This document shows, piece after piece, positions 9,201-17,003 of a stretch of DNA of 20,163 bases. The translations under genes and the position numbers were made by a program. The notes under the pieces are model-generated. The model made no database searches, had not been told where the DNA came from, and saw only the letters and a list, made by a program, of their open reading frames with translations. Numbering within the stretch: position 1 is the first letter of the stretch; each line of letters begins with the position of its first letter. Origin of the DNA: an uncultured Myxococcales bacterium (GTDB lineage: Bacteria; Myxococcota_A; UBA9042); contig CALGHC010000548.1 in the NCBI GenBank assembly GCA_937915965.1, positions 1-20,163 of the forward strand, written 5' to 3'.

Positions 9201-10687
9201 AATCAATGGCTGCGCTCGACCTGCGCTTCGATATCCTCGACGACCCCGCCGTCACCGCCGACGTCGAATCCCGGTGCCTCAAGGCAGCGGGGGTCGGCCA
9301 GGGGCGGATGCGGGTCTCGGGCACCTTCGACCAACTGGCCGTCCAAGGGCGCATCGCGACCCGGCCGTCCAAGATCGCGCCGCGCGGCTTCGGGCGCGAC
9401 GTCCTGGTCGCCAACGACGGCAGGCTGCTGGTCGACACCCTCAAGGACGGCCGGATCCGCCTGAGGATCCCGCGCGAGCACCCCCTTGAGACCCGCATCG
9501 ACGACGGCCGGGCGAGCGCTTGGGGCGAGGTAGTCCTCAAGGACCTGCTGCCCGAGTCTATCGAGCTCGACCTCGACGGCGTCGACCTCGGCCACACGTT
9601 GCCCAAGCAATTCAGCGCCGTCTTCACGCCGCGGCTGCATTTCTCGGGCAGTCACCTGCGCGACCCCGAGCGGCGCAAGATGGTCGTCGCGGGCGACCTC
9701 ACGGTCACCGAGGGCGTCTTCTTCCGAAGCTTCGACAAGATCGCAAAGATCGTCGGCGGCGTGCGCGGGCGCGAGGTCGAGGGTTACTCGAAATCGGTGC
9801 TGGAGACCCAGCCGTGGATCGGCGACATCGGTCTCTCTCTCGCGGTCAGCGGACGGCACTTCGAGGTGCAGTCGCGCTTCCCCTTCGGCAAGACGGACGT
9901 CGAGCTCGCGTTCGACCTCAAGGTCGGCGGAACGATCTCAAATCCGGAGATATTTCGTCGGGTCAAGGTGCTGCCGGGCAGCACGATCACCTACTCGGTG
10001 GTGCGCCGCGAGTTCGAGGTCACCCAAGGCTCGATCGACTTCCGCGGCAACCTCGCCAAACCCGACCAGCTGCCGTACCTCGACATGGAGGCCCGTACTG
10101 AGATCCTCGTCGACGAGAGCCAGCAGGGACAGACCTCACTGTCCGGCGGCATCGGCCAGGACATTGGCGAGAGCACTTCAGGCGAGCAGCGCGCAGTGCT
10201 GGTCTTCATCCGCATCTACGGACCGTTGCTGACCGAGAAGCTTGAACTGAACATCGATATGCGATCGATCCCTGCCTACGAGACCGCCGACATCCAGTCC
10301 TTGTTGCTGACCGGTCGGTTGTTGACGGCCAATGGTTCTGGGGTCCTGGGCGACCGGGCGAGCATCAACCTGCTGACCGACGACCTCGCTCAGCAGGTGT
10401 CGAAGCTGCTGCTCTCGGCTGTTGTCGATCAGGTCTCGGTGGGCGTGCAGACGACCGGTGCGGTGGTCGCTCAGGTGCGCAAGACGATGGGCCGGCTGAC
10501 CGTCACCGGCCAGGGCACGATCGGCACCGACGCTTCGGCGGAGTACAGCGGTAGCTTCACCTTCCGGATCTCGGACACGGTGTCGATGGAAGGTCTGGTG
10601 CGCACCGGCCCGTCGCCGGTGGACACGTCGAATACGGTCAACACCTACGAAGCAAAACTGCGCAAGCGCTGGGAGGTGGGCGAATGA
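6212..10687 (+). CDS. tamB: TamB-like translocation/assembly protein (DUF490 family)
   Basis: This is a 1,491-residue AsmA/TamB-type protein that spans the periplasm and works with an Omp85 barrel in outer-membrane protein insertion or lipid transport. The GTG start at 6212 is chosen for its GGGAG site; it gives a short charged N-tail, then one membrane helix at about residues 32-59 that anchors the protein in the inner membrane. Residues 60-1150 are long beta-rich repeats of short alternating hydrophobic strands, as in the hydrophobic groove of the family. The last 340 residues match the TamB C-terminal domain in style: beta strands, the segment with QSLLLTGRL, and a final FTFRISDTVSMEGLVRTG-like strand pair. 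It is somewhat longer than E. coli TamB (about 1,260). Its stop overlaps the next start as ATGA, so the two are translationally coupled. The gene order tamB-then-barrel is the reverse of E. coli tamA-tamB. Confidence 0.88.
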   Translation: MSDQRTKDNGSAASAPDPPVGNRSLWQAVTRIGFYAAYTILIRFAIYLCTVALFVYFALNSPWVMGQFARMASAAIPGSVSLAGMRWGPWPGHLGVIRPEIRDPYGVPVLRASWIDVEVAWLPLLRGVVTGKGDLAVVIESARLADAEVRIDTGPDGLMRLAAAFAQPEPDDEPPTSKGTFRLSVSAIEATGIRVLIEQPAIRIEAEEADLHGSFDLRIDEAGLQANYEAEDVRVGRSEVWLAAFPAAGLPNIPQGRFSLRRVRGDLNEVSIHGMRVEMAHTLLADGSTEVRWQPDIHVSGRHLDLASSSKSDFVSGLLGPLFDFEAHVLGDFDFDAAGVFQAHGEVRGSGLMAGFPTDSVRGRIDLTTGAAGRDQVAIDIHEMVARAWSGEITSPLLTYRMRADDGSHVVACDAKLDGLQVADFLRSKALSLGAPLTLALDGVLNGRIDSHVRTRLLAEGEERLEVEATFDTAVTLRRPAGVALVRAVPLLDLRGKLGVTMAPGAGPAFSLDGVELTTVARAAGDGPLRRSPRQWLMADGHIDLRSRQAGLRIDANFPDLEAVLAPLGVRGVGGSVRLSAGHVDGDYLDPAVLGTLQLRKVRAAGYSLREARAKLSLRDGVLRADGLVADSELGHLSGDLSVALFGEQVTELRSQRRLEGRRLRLQRVRLGPLLERLGMRGYGGQLDLEVPKLAVDLSRPLSSLNATGRVAVRDLVVAGERLRRVDLQIEARDGQLKVDEAVVELDNGAEIRGEGAFDPTRMRYNADIAVPDLRFDQFARLRAAGLPLDGSFSGRVSVRGDRRDLDFDVRVSLAGLVWDGIDLGDAVIDASKVRGEVAHITSPRFFNGLKVLEGSEVRFQGMKPDHVHVGIGFEDLDPFAAVGREAPPGLALHLTAQAWADVALGGRKLDYHVDVAIPERGLLLEPGNGLEPLRNANPTHVRVDPTGVVLDSTFFTIGRHPLELCGRVALTPEGPPRLRFFAAGSLDVPRVGPLAESMAALDLRFDILDDPAVTADVESRCLKAAGVGQGRMRVSGTFDQLAVQGRIATRPSKIAPRGFGRDVLVANDGRLLVDTLKDGRIRLRIPREHPLETRIDDGRASAWGEVVLKDLLPESIELDLDGVDLGHTLPKQFSAVFTPRLHFSGSHLRDPERRKMVVAGDLTVTEGVFFRSFDKIAKIVGGVRGREVEGYSKSVLETQPWIGDIGLSLAVSGRHFEVQSRFPFGKTDVELAFDLKVGGTISNPEIFRRVKVLPGSTITYSVVRREFEVTQGSIDFRGNLAKPDQLPYLDMEARTEILVDESQQGQTSLSGGIGQDIGESTSGEQRAVLVFIRIYGPLLTEKLELNIDMRSIPAYETADIQSLLLTGRLLTANGSGVLGDRASINLLTDDLAQQVSKLLLSAVVDQVSVGVQTTGAVVAQVRKTMGRLTVTGQGTIGTDASAEYSGSFTFRISDTVSMEGLVRTGPSPVDTSNTVNTYEAKLRKRWEVGE
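10671..10677 (+). promoter_or_regulatory. Ribosome binding site of the Omp85 gene inside tamB
   Basis: GGGAGGT, the strongest ribosome site in the window, lies 6 nt before the ATG at 10684, inside the last codons of tamB. Together with the ATGA overlap it argues for coupled translation at similar output. Confidence 0.7.
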
Positions 10688-13600
10688 CCGAACGCCTGAC
10701 CAGGTCGCGTGTGCGCGTGCAGGTGCGGCCGAGCCATTCGGGCGGGGGGAGATGGCCCGTCGCGCTCGGGCTGTGCTGGATCACAGCGACGGCGACAGCG
10801 ACGGCCTACGGTCAGGCCGCCCCGACGACGGGCGCGGCGACAGACGCAGCCCCCGAAGCGGCGGCAGACGCAGCACCCGAAGCGGCGGCAGACGCAGCAC
10901 CCGAAGCGGCGACAGACAAGGCGGTCGCCGCGCCGGTGGATAGTGCTGTCGAGGTGGACGAGCGGGCGGGCGGCGCAAACGCTGCACAGCTTGCCGTCCT
11001 GGCGCGACTCGACGGGCTGTGCGACGGCCACCGCATCGCGAGCACCCGACTCCTCGGATGCATCGGCACACGCTGCCAGGACCCAGCGGAGCGGGCCAGG
11101 CTGATCTCTCTGCTCGATCTGGAACCGGGCAAGACCTTGCCCGTGGGTGGCCTGGAGACCGCGTGGCGCCGACTGGTGGCGACACGGTTCTTTCAGAGCG
11201 CCGAGCCCTTCTGTCGCACCGCGGCGGGCGACGCGCACGTCGCCTTCAAGGTCAAAGGCAACGCCTTCGTCCGCTCGATCGTCATCAGCGGCAACCACGA
11301 CGTGTACCGCACTGACATCGAGAGCCGCCTGCTCATCCAACGCGGCGAGGCCCTCAACGCTGACGGCGTCGAGGGACAAGCGCGCCTCAGGCACCAGCGC
11401 GAGGTGCTCGAGACCCTCTACCAGCGCGAAGGCTACGAGGACGCTCGCGTCGAGATCCGCACGGAACCCGTCGGCGTGGGTCTGGTCCGGGTGTTGGTCG
11501 AGATCGACGAGGGCAGCCAGCAGCGCATCATGGATCGGGTCGTCAAGGTGCTCGGTGTCGACAAACCCACCATGGCCGAACGGGGGGCGGACCTGATCTG
11601 CGCGCCGATCGAGGCCGGGCCTGTGCTCGACCAGAGCGGCCTGGGCACGGTGGATATCTTCGCTCAACGTCACGTGATCAAGGCGCGCGCGAAGTTGCGG
11701 CGGTGGTTGCGCGAGCGCGGCTACGGCAACCCGCGCATCGAGGTCCGCCACGACGAGGCTGAGCGACGCCTGATCGTCGAGATTCGACCGGGGCACTGCA
11801 ACATCGTCCGGGTTCTAGCCCGCGAAGAGGCACCGAGCGGCGACCCGAACGGCGGCTTCAAGGACAGCGATGACGCCAGCCTGCTCGCAGCCCTGCCCTT
11901 TGCCGAGACCGGCGTCTACGAGCTCGCCGAGGCGGAACGAGGCCGCGTCGCGCTGCGCGCCCTATTCGAGAACCGCGGCTACCTCTTCGCAGACGTGCAG
12001 CTCGACCACCGCGTGGTTCCCCCTGGCCTCTCGCGACAGGTCGAGCGGGCGGTCACCTACCGAATCACGACGGGCTACCCCGCCCAGGTCCGCGGCCTCG
12101 CCTTCCCCGGCGCCAAGCATTTCAGCGCGAGCACGCTGTCTGGTGAGATGGACACACGCGCATATGACTTCTTTGATGAGGGCGGCTACCTCCTGACCAG
12201 CTTGCTCTTGGGCGATCTCGACACGTTGCGTGAGTTCTACCGAGACGCTGGCTTCTTTGAGTTCCGCTATGCGCTGGGCGACAGCAACGGCGGCGAGGTC
12301 CTGGTTCGCCAGCGCAGCGTCGACGAGCGCGGCGACGTGCTGACCTATCGGTACGCTGATAAAGGCTTCAGGGTGCGTCGGCCATTCGGCGAGGCGTACA
12401 TCTACGTCGAGATCCCCGAGGTCGAAGGCAGGCGCAGCCGGGTCGCCAAGCTCGTCGTCGAGGGCGCCGCGCAGGCAGGCGAGGGGCGCGTGCGTGGGCT
12501 CCTGGGACTCGAACCTGGGGCAGTGGTGTCGTTCGCGCGCTTGCTGACGGGCCTGCGCGCGGTCGAGGCGTGGTACCGCGAGAACGGCTTCTTCCGTGCC
12601 CGCATCGACGTACAATGCGGCACCCAGGGGCCGGACCGGGCCATGGCGGTCTGCAAAGACAGCCAGATCCTCGCCGAGCACGTCAGCTTGCAGGTGCGTA
12701 TCGACGAGGGCGCGCGTGTCCAGGTCGGCGAGATCTTCGTTGCGGGCAACTTCGACACCGAGGCGGAGGTCATCCTGCGCGACATGCCGAGTGGCGGAGA
12801 GGTCTTCTCCGGCCAACGCCTCTTCGACCTGCAACGCCGTCTGCGCAATCTGGGCATCTTCCGCTCGGTGAGCTTCGAGTACATCGGCGACAAAGAGACG
12901 CCAGTGCGAGACCGCATCGCCATCGTAGTTCGAGTGGTCGAGGACAAGGTCGAGTACGTCGAAGGCGCGCTCGGCCTGCAGACCGTCAACACCGAACGCA
13001 GCACCGGCGCGCTCGTCGCGCCAGCCCTCACCGATCAGGTCGAGCATCTCAGCAGCGGGACGGACCGTGTGCACGCTGGATTCGGACGCAGCGTCGCCGG
13101 CAGCCTGCCCAACCTGCTGGTGACGGGCGAGCTCGCCTGGGTGGACCGCAACTTCCTCGGCCAGGCCAAGGAGGGGCGCCTGCCGCTCAAGGTGGGGTGG
13201 ACGATCAGTCAACTCAACCCGCTCTTCCTGCTGGACGAGGACGCCACGGTGCGCAGCTCGACGCTGGAAGATTGGTTGCCGGCCCTCGCGACGTTCGCGC
13301 CGACCTACGTCGACAGCCGCTTTCTGGGATCCAGCTACGCGCTGCGGGTGATCGCCCCATACGCGGTGCGTGACTTTGCGACCTCGACCCTCGACGTCCA
13401 GAAGTCGGGGGCGTTTGCTGAATTGTCGAGGAGATTCGGCCGACTCTATGCATCCACGGGGATCGACGGCGGCTTCGTGTCGTGGCGCACCGAGGAGGCC
13501 CGCGCGGCGGGGGAGGACCTCGAGCCCTTCCGATTCCAGGTCAAGCTCGCGCCGCGGCTGGTGTGGGACGGGCTGGACAGCCCGCTCAACCCCACGCGCG

Positions 13601-14295
13601 GCCTCTACGCGGTCGGCACGATCGCCTACATCAACGCGCTTGACCCCGCCGGCAGCTTCGTGAACTTCTTGAAGTACGAGTCCACGCTCAAAGGTTTCGC
13701 GACCCTGCGTCGCACTCTGACCTTCGCCGGCCTGCTTCACGTCGGCGGTATCCTGCCTCTGACCAGCGGCGAGATCCCCCTCAACGAGCGTTTTCGTCTG
13801 GGCGGCCAGCACGGTCTTCGCGGCTACACCGACGACGGCGTGCGCCAGTACGACGCGTCGGGCGGCACCGTGATCGCCTGTGAGGCGGGCGACGGCTGCG
13901 CTAGCGGCATCTCGAACTTCACCCTGGGCGACGGCAACGTCATCCTCAACGGCTCTGCCGAGCTGCGCTTCCCAGTGGTGCGCAGCATGGAGCTGTGGGG
14001 CGCGACCTTCTACGACTGGGGCGGTATCGCTCAGGATTGGCAGAGCTTCCACGGCCTGAGCGTTCGCCACGGCGTCGGCGTGGGCCTGCGCTGGTTGATC
14101 GGCGGCCAGATTCCGGTGCGCTTCGACTACGGCGTGGCGATCGGTCGGCGGGTCCGCGACTTTGCGGACGTGTCCGAGACCGTCTCCGTCAAGCAGGCCG
14201 ACGGCAGCTTCAGCGAGGAAGAGGTCAAGACCGGTCAGGTACCGGAGGTGGACGACTTCGGCCAGTTCCACTTCAGCCTGATGTACGCGTTCTGA
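10684..14295 (+). CDS. Omp85-family outer-membrane assembly protein (TamA/BamA-like) with expanded POTRA region
   Basis: This 1,203-residue protein has a signal peptide (about residues 1-45, ending near AYGQA), a low-complexity ADAAPEAA linker (52-75), a periplasmic POTRA region and a C-terminal barrel. POTRA-like units start near residues 196, 280, 373, 468, 585 and 680, each with the usual beta-alpha-alpha-beta-beta pattern; residues 95-190 may be a seventh, degenerate one. The barrel runs from about 755 to 1203, holds the Omp85 loop-6 motif LRGY at 1045-1048 and ends in Phe (SLMYAF), the outer-membrane beta-signal. A Cys pair (1066, 1072) sits just after loop 6 and may form a surface disulfide. 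E. coli TamA has three POTRAs and BamA five, so this is a large version. Pairing with tamB suggests a TamA-like role, but a BamA-type role cannot be excluded. Confidence 0.9.
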   Translation: MTERLTRSRVRVQVRPSHSGGGRWPVALGLCWITATATATAYGQAAPTTGAATDAAPEAAADAAPEAAADAAPEAATDKAVAAPVDSAVEVDERAGGANAAQLAVLARLDGLCDGHRIASTRLLGCIGTRCQDPAERARLISLLDLEPGKTLPVGGLETAWRRLVATRFFQSAEPFCRTAAGDAHVAFKVKGNAFVRSIVISGNHDVYRTDIESRLLIQRGEALNADGVEGQARLRHQREVLETLYQREGYEDARVEIRTEPVGVGLVRVLVEIDEGSQQRIMDRVVKVLGVDKPTMAERGADLICAPIEAGPVLDQSGLGTVDIFAQRHVIKARAKLRRWLRERGYGNPRIEVRHDEAERRLIVEIRPGHCNIVRVLAREEAPSGDPNGGFKDSDDASLLAALPFAETGVYELAEAERGRVALRALFENRGYLFADVQLDHRVVPPGLSRQVERAVTYRITTGYPAQVRGLAFPGAKHFSASTLSGEMDTRAYDFFDEGGYLLTSLLLGDLDTLREFYRDAGFFEFRYALGDSNGGEVLVRQRSVDERGDVLTYRYADKGFRVRRPFGEAYIYVEIPEVEGRRSRVAKLVVEGAAQAGEGRVRGLLGLEPGAVVSFARLLTGLRAVEAWYRENGFFRARIDVQCGTQGPDRAMAVCKDSQILAEHVSLQVRIDEGARVQVGEIFVAGNFDTEAEVILRDMPSGGEVFSGQRLFDLQRRLRNLGIFRSVSFEYIGDKETPVRDRIAIVVRVVEDKVEYVEGALGLQTVNTERSTGALVAPALTDQVEHLSSGTDRVHAGFGRSVAGSLPNLLVTGELAWVDRNFLGQAKEGRLPLKVGWTISQLNPLFLLDEDATVRSSTLEDWLPALATFAPTYVDSRFLGSSYALRVIAPYAVRDFATSTLDVQKSGAFAELSRRFGRLYASTGIDGGFVSWRTEEARAAGEDLEPFRFQVKLAPRLVWDGLDSPLNPTRGLYAVGTIAYINALDPAGSFVNFLKYESTLKGFATLRRTLTFAGLLHVGGILPLTSGEIPLNERFRLGGQHGLRGYTDDGVRQYDASGGTVIACEAGDGCASGISNFTLGDGNVILNGSAELRFPVVRSMELWGATFYDWGGIAQDWQSFHGLSVRHGVGVGLRWLIGGQIPVRFDYGVAIGRRVRDFADVSETVSVKQADGSFSEEEVKTGQVPEVDDFGQFHFSLMYAF
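10837..10908 (+). repeat. In-frame tandem repeat, 24 bp x 3, in the Omp85 linker
   Basis: Units at 10837-10860, 10861-10884 and 10885-10908 each encode (A/T)-DAAPEA with Ala ahead; copies two and three are identical at DNA level, copy one differs at two positions, and a partial fourth copy follows. The array lies between the signal peptide and the first POTRA-like segment, so length change would only lengthen a flexible linker. Confidence 0.9.
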
Positions 14296-14300
14296 CGGTC

Positions 14301-14314
14301 AGCGCTTCTGCGCT
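14301..14314. terminator. Small hairpin between convergent genes
   Basis: AGCGC (14301-14305) and GCGCT (14310-14314) pair around TTCT. The gap between the convergent stop codons is only 47 bp and this is the best hairpin in it. There is no T-run on either side, so a terminator role is weakly supported. Confidence 0.2.
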
Positions 14315-14342
14315 CGGCGGGGTCCTTCGACGTTCGGCAGAG

Positions 14343-15023
14343 TCAGCGGGACGCGTCGGAGCCGGCGGCGGCGGCGACCGTCGCTCGCAGGGTCTCGAGG
14401 GACTGCGGCCCCGAGAGCCCCCGCGCCACCGTGCCGTCGGCGGTGATCACGAACGTCTGCGGGAGCGACGAGACCCGGTAATCACGGTGCACCGTGCCTG
14501 CGCCGTCAAAACCAACGGGCCAGTCGTAGCCGCGGGCGGCCAACCAGGCACGCACCTCTTCTGCCGAGTCGGCCGTGACCGTGAGGATCTCGAAACCGGC
14601 AGCGGCAGCTTCGCTGACCAAGGCGTCGATCGTCGGCGCCTCGTCGTCGCAGGGCGCGCAGGTGGTCGACCAGAAGTGCAGCAGCATCGGCAGACCGCTC
14701 GCGCTGGGTAACCCCCGGCGAACGAGAGGCAGGGGGCCGGGCGCGCTCATCAACGGGAGCTCGAAGGAGGGCGCGACCTGGCCCTCGAGCCCGTTGGGCA
14801 GGTGTGCCGGCGGCCGCAGACCGATCGCGGCGAGCAGTCCAGCGGCGGTGACGCCAACGATCGCCGTCCAGGTGGCACGGCGCCAGCCGGTGCTCGCATG
14901 GCGGTTGGCTTCGTTCGGACCGGCGTTCGGACCAGCGTTCGGGCCGGCGTTCGGACCGGCGTTCGGACCGGCGTTCGGACCGGCAGGGGGACCGGGGGCG
15001 TTTGAAGGGGACCCAGCGGACAT
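14343..15023 (-). CDS. Membrane-anchored TlpA-like thioredoxin-fold protein
   Basis: The 226-residue protein is a TlpA/ResA-type thiol-disulfide oxidoreductase. The ATG at 15023 is preferred to the in-frame ATG at 15104 because GGAG (15033-15030) sits 6 nt upstream. Residues 11-37 are a (GPNA)n run from a DNA tandem repeat; residues 53-69 form one membrane helix; the thioredoxin-like domain covers about 80-220. The redox motif CAPC is at 122-125 within HFWSTTCAPC, and the conserved cis-proline is Pro188 in SLPQTFVI. With one N-terminal helix the active domain should face the periplasm. The partner is unknown: ResA-type proteins reduce apocytochrome c or other disulfides, but no cytochrome or Dsb gene is near. 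It is the last gene of a probable minus-strand operon, 189 bp after the solute-binding protein gene. Confidence 0.85.
   Translation of the reverse strand: MSAGSPSNAPGPPAGPNAGPNAGPNAGPNAGPNAGPNEANRHASTGWRRATWTAIVGVTAAGLLAAIGLRPPAHLPNGLEGQVAPSFELPLMSAPGPLPLVRRGLPSASGLPMLLHFWSTTCAPCDDEAPTIDALVSEAAAAGFEILTVTADSAEEVRAWLAARGYDWPVGFDGAGTVHRDYRVSSLPQTFVITADGTVARGLSGPQSLETLRATVAAAAGSDASR
14913..14984 (-). repeat. In-frame tandem repeat, 12 bp x 6, encoding GPNA
   Basis: Six units of GTTCGGACCGGC (plus strand) run without gaps from 14913; the second and third each differ by one base. On the minus strand each unit encodes Ala-Gly-Pro-Asn, in the N-terminal tail of the TlpA-like protein. Unit length is a multiple of three, so copy-number change keeps the frame. 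Confidence 0.9.
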
Positions 15024-15134
15024 GCGGTACTCCGGCGTGCGGCGCGTGGCGCGCGACAAACAGCCGCGCGACCGCACGCAGCTTCGGTGCCTCGCAGCGG
15101 ACATGCAAGGTCCGGCCAGCAGCCCGGTCCGCCC

Positions 15135-15224
15135 GAATCAGGGTCGCCAGAATCAGGGTCGCCAGAATCAGGGTCGCCGGAATCAAGGTCGCCAGAATCA
15201 GGGTCGCCGGAATCAGGGTCGCCA
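15135..15224. repeat. Tandem repeat, 15 bp x 6, straddling the end of the solute-binding protein gene
   Basis: Six units of GAATCAGGGTCGCCA (with A/G variation at the last base and one G-to-A change in copy four) run from 15135 to 15224. The rightmost copy contains the TGA stop codon (15215-15213) and the final Arg-Pro codons of the solute-binding protein; the other five fill the gap before the TlpA-like gene. Each unit carries the same in-frame TGA, so gain or loss of copies leaves the protein end unchanged. Confidence 0.9.
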
Positions 15225-17003
15225 GCGTGCCTGTGCGAGGACCGCGTAGCGCCCGTCGGCCGCGAGGTGAGGCAACTCGACACCGTCGCGCACCAGCGCC
15301 CACTGGTGCTCGAACCACAGCGGCACAACCGGCAGGTCGTCGTGAAGCTGTCGTTGCGCCTCGACGTAGAGCCCAGCGCGCTTGGCGGGGTCGAGGGTGA
15401 CGCGCCCCAGCTCAAGCAGGCAGTCGACATGTGGCTCAAAGTAGCCGGTGCGGTTGGCGGTGCCGAAGGTCTCAGCGAGGCCAAGGGGGGCGAGCGCGAA
15501 CGCCCGCAAGGCGTCGGCGATCGCGTCTTCGCGCCACTCTCGGCAGCGCGGGTCGGCTTCGACTGCGGCCGACCACAGCCCGGGCGGAAAGGCGCGGCGC
15601 TCCAGGCGACCGTAGCGAGTGGGCGCGTTGGGGTCGGCGGGTACCGGTGGGACATTCTGGCTGTGGAACATCCAAGCCAACAAGTCCGCTTCGACCGGCT
15701 CGGGCAGCAACAGCAAGAACGCCTCAAAGCGCGCCGCGCGCACGTCAGCGAGGAAGGTACCCAACTCGAAGCTGCGCACGGTGGCCTCAATACCAGCGAC
15801 GGCGAGAGAGCGGGCGAGAGCGCGACCGACAGCCCGACGAAAGCGGTTGGTCGAGACCTTGATCTCGATCCGCATGCGCACGCCGTCGGGACCTGGGTGC
15901 AATCCCGCCTCGTCGAGCAGCGCGCGGGAACGGGCCGGGTCGTAGACCAGATCGGGCAGATCGGCCCAGGCGGGGTGACCGGGCGCCATCATGCCCTCGG
16001 AGACCCGCGCCCGGCCGCCTAGCAAGGTGTCGATGATCGCGCGGCGATCAATGGCGTGTGCGATCGCGCGCCGGACCCGGGCATCGTCGAGACCTGGCCG
16101 CCGCAGGTTCAAGCCGAGATACGACCAGGCGATGCCGGGGCTCGCGACGATCTGGGCCCGGCCGCTGGCGGCGGCGGCTTGTAGCACCGCAGGCGACAGC
16201 CCCCCCATGGCGACGTCGGCGCCACCGCCAAGGACGGAGAGGACCCGCGCGCCCTCGTCCTCGATGGTCCGCAGGATCAGCCGCTGCGGCCCGGGCCTCG
16301 CTGCCCCCTGCCAGTCCTGGTGGGTCGGCGCGCGGACCAGCTCGACGCGATCAGACAACAAGGGAGCCACCACGCGCCATGGACCGGTGCCGATTGGCAG
16401 CCCGGGGAAACGCCGACCGGGCGAGGCGGCGAGGGCACGCGGCGCGATGCCAAGCACGATGTCGGTCGCAAAGGTGGCGAGCGGACGGCGCAGCAAGAAA
16501 CGAACCCGGTAGGGGTCATCGGGGTCAGCGACGACCGCGCGGAAGCGGCGACGGAACTCGCCAGAGATGACGGTGCCAAACGTAGGGTCCATGACGGTCT
16601 GGTAGGTCCAGGCGACGTCGCGGCCATCCAGCGGGCTGCCGTCGTGGAAGCGCACGTCATGGCGCAGGTCGACGATCATCTCAATCGGGCGACCGCGCGC
16701 GTCGCGACCAGGCCCCTCGCTGATTCGCTGTGCGAGGTCGAGGACGGCCGCGCCGCTCTCGTCGACGCGGGTCAGGCCTTCGAAAACCAGGCGGCTGAGG
16801 CGAGCGGACGGCGAGTCGGTCGCCAGCCTCGGGTCGAGATCGCGGATCGGCGCGTCGACCGCGACGACCAGGGTGCCTGGTTGGCGGTCGGGGCGGCATG
16901 CGCAAACCGCAACGAGAGCGAGCGCGAGGGCGACGAGGCCGGCCAGGTGGCGGCGAGACGCGCGCGGAGACCGGCGCTCAGCTACCGGTGGCCGGCGGGG
17001 CAT
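15213..17003 (-). CDS. Family 5 extracellular solute-binding lipoprotein (peptide/oligopeptide ABC type)
   Basis: The 596-residue protein belongs to the DppA/OppA (SBP_bac_5) family that captures peptides or similar solutes for ABC importers. The ATG at 17003 follows AAGGAA by 6 nt. Residues 1-35 are a lipoprotein signal peptide (twin-Arg rich n-region, Ala/Leu/Val core) with lipobox VCAC and lipid-bearing Cys36. Mature features typical of the family are the N-terminal GTLVVAVDAPIRDLDPRLA (about 43-61), the FHDGSPLDGRDVAWTYQ segment (PF00496 signature region) and DDARVRRAIAHAIDRRAII. The length is usual. Its start overlaps the aminopeptidase gene by 26 bp. No permease or ATPase gene is in the window, so it may serve a transporter encoded elsewhere or beyond the edges. 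The substrate is unknown; peptides are suggested by the aminopeptidase upstream. Confidence 0.88.
   Translation of the reverse strand: MPRRPPVAERRSPRASRRHLAGLVALALALVAVCACRPDRQPGTLVVAVDAPIRDLDPRLATDSPSARLSRLVFEGLTRVDESGAAVLDLAQRISEGPGRDARGRPIEMIVDLRHDVRFHDGSPLDGRDVAWTYQTVMDPTFGTVISGEFRRRFRAVVADPDDPYRVRFLLRRPLATFATDIVLGIAPRALAASPGRRFPGLPIGTGPWRVVAPLLSDRVELVRAPTHQDWQGAARPGPQRLILRTIEDEGARVLSVLGGGADVAMGGLSPAVLQAAAASGRAQIVASPGIAWSYLGLNLRRPGLDDARVRRAIAHAIDRRAIIDTLLGGRARVSEGMMAPGHPAWADLPDLVYDPARSRALLDEAGLHPGPDGVRMRIEIKVSTNRFRRAVGRALARSLAVAGIEATVRSFELGTFLADVRAARFEAFLLLLPEPVEADLLAWMFHSQNVPPVPADPNAPTRYGRLERRAFPPGLWSAAVEADPRCREWREDAIADALRAFALAPLGLAETFGTANRTGYFEPHVDCLLELGRVTLDPAKRAGLYVEAQRQLHDDLPVVPLWFEHQWALVRDGVELPHLAADGRYAVLAQARWRP

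Noticed and set aside
11962..14271. Minus-strand open frame of 769 codons opposite the Omp85 gene
   Set aside because: It is a codon-bias shadow of a well-supported Omp85 protein and has no recognisable domain.
15135..15224. CRISPR array
   Set aside because: The units are directly adjacent with no spacers and no cas genes are present; the same holds for the other arrays in the window.
14750..15790. Minus-strand frame whose product includes (GDPDS)n from the 15-bp array
   Set aside because: It overlaps two well-supported genes in another frame, and the repeat reads open in several frames because the unit is a multiple of three.
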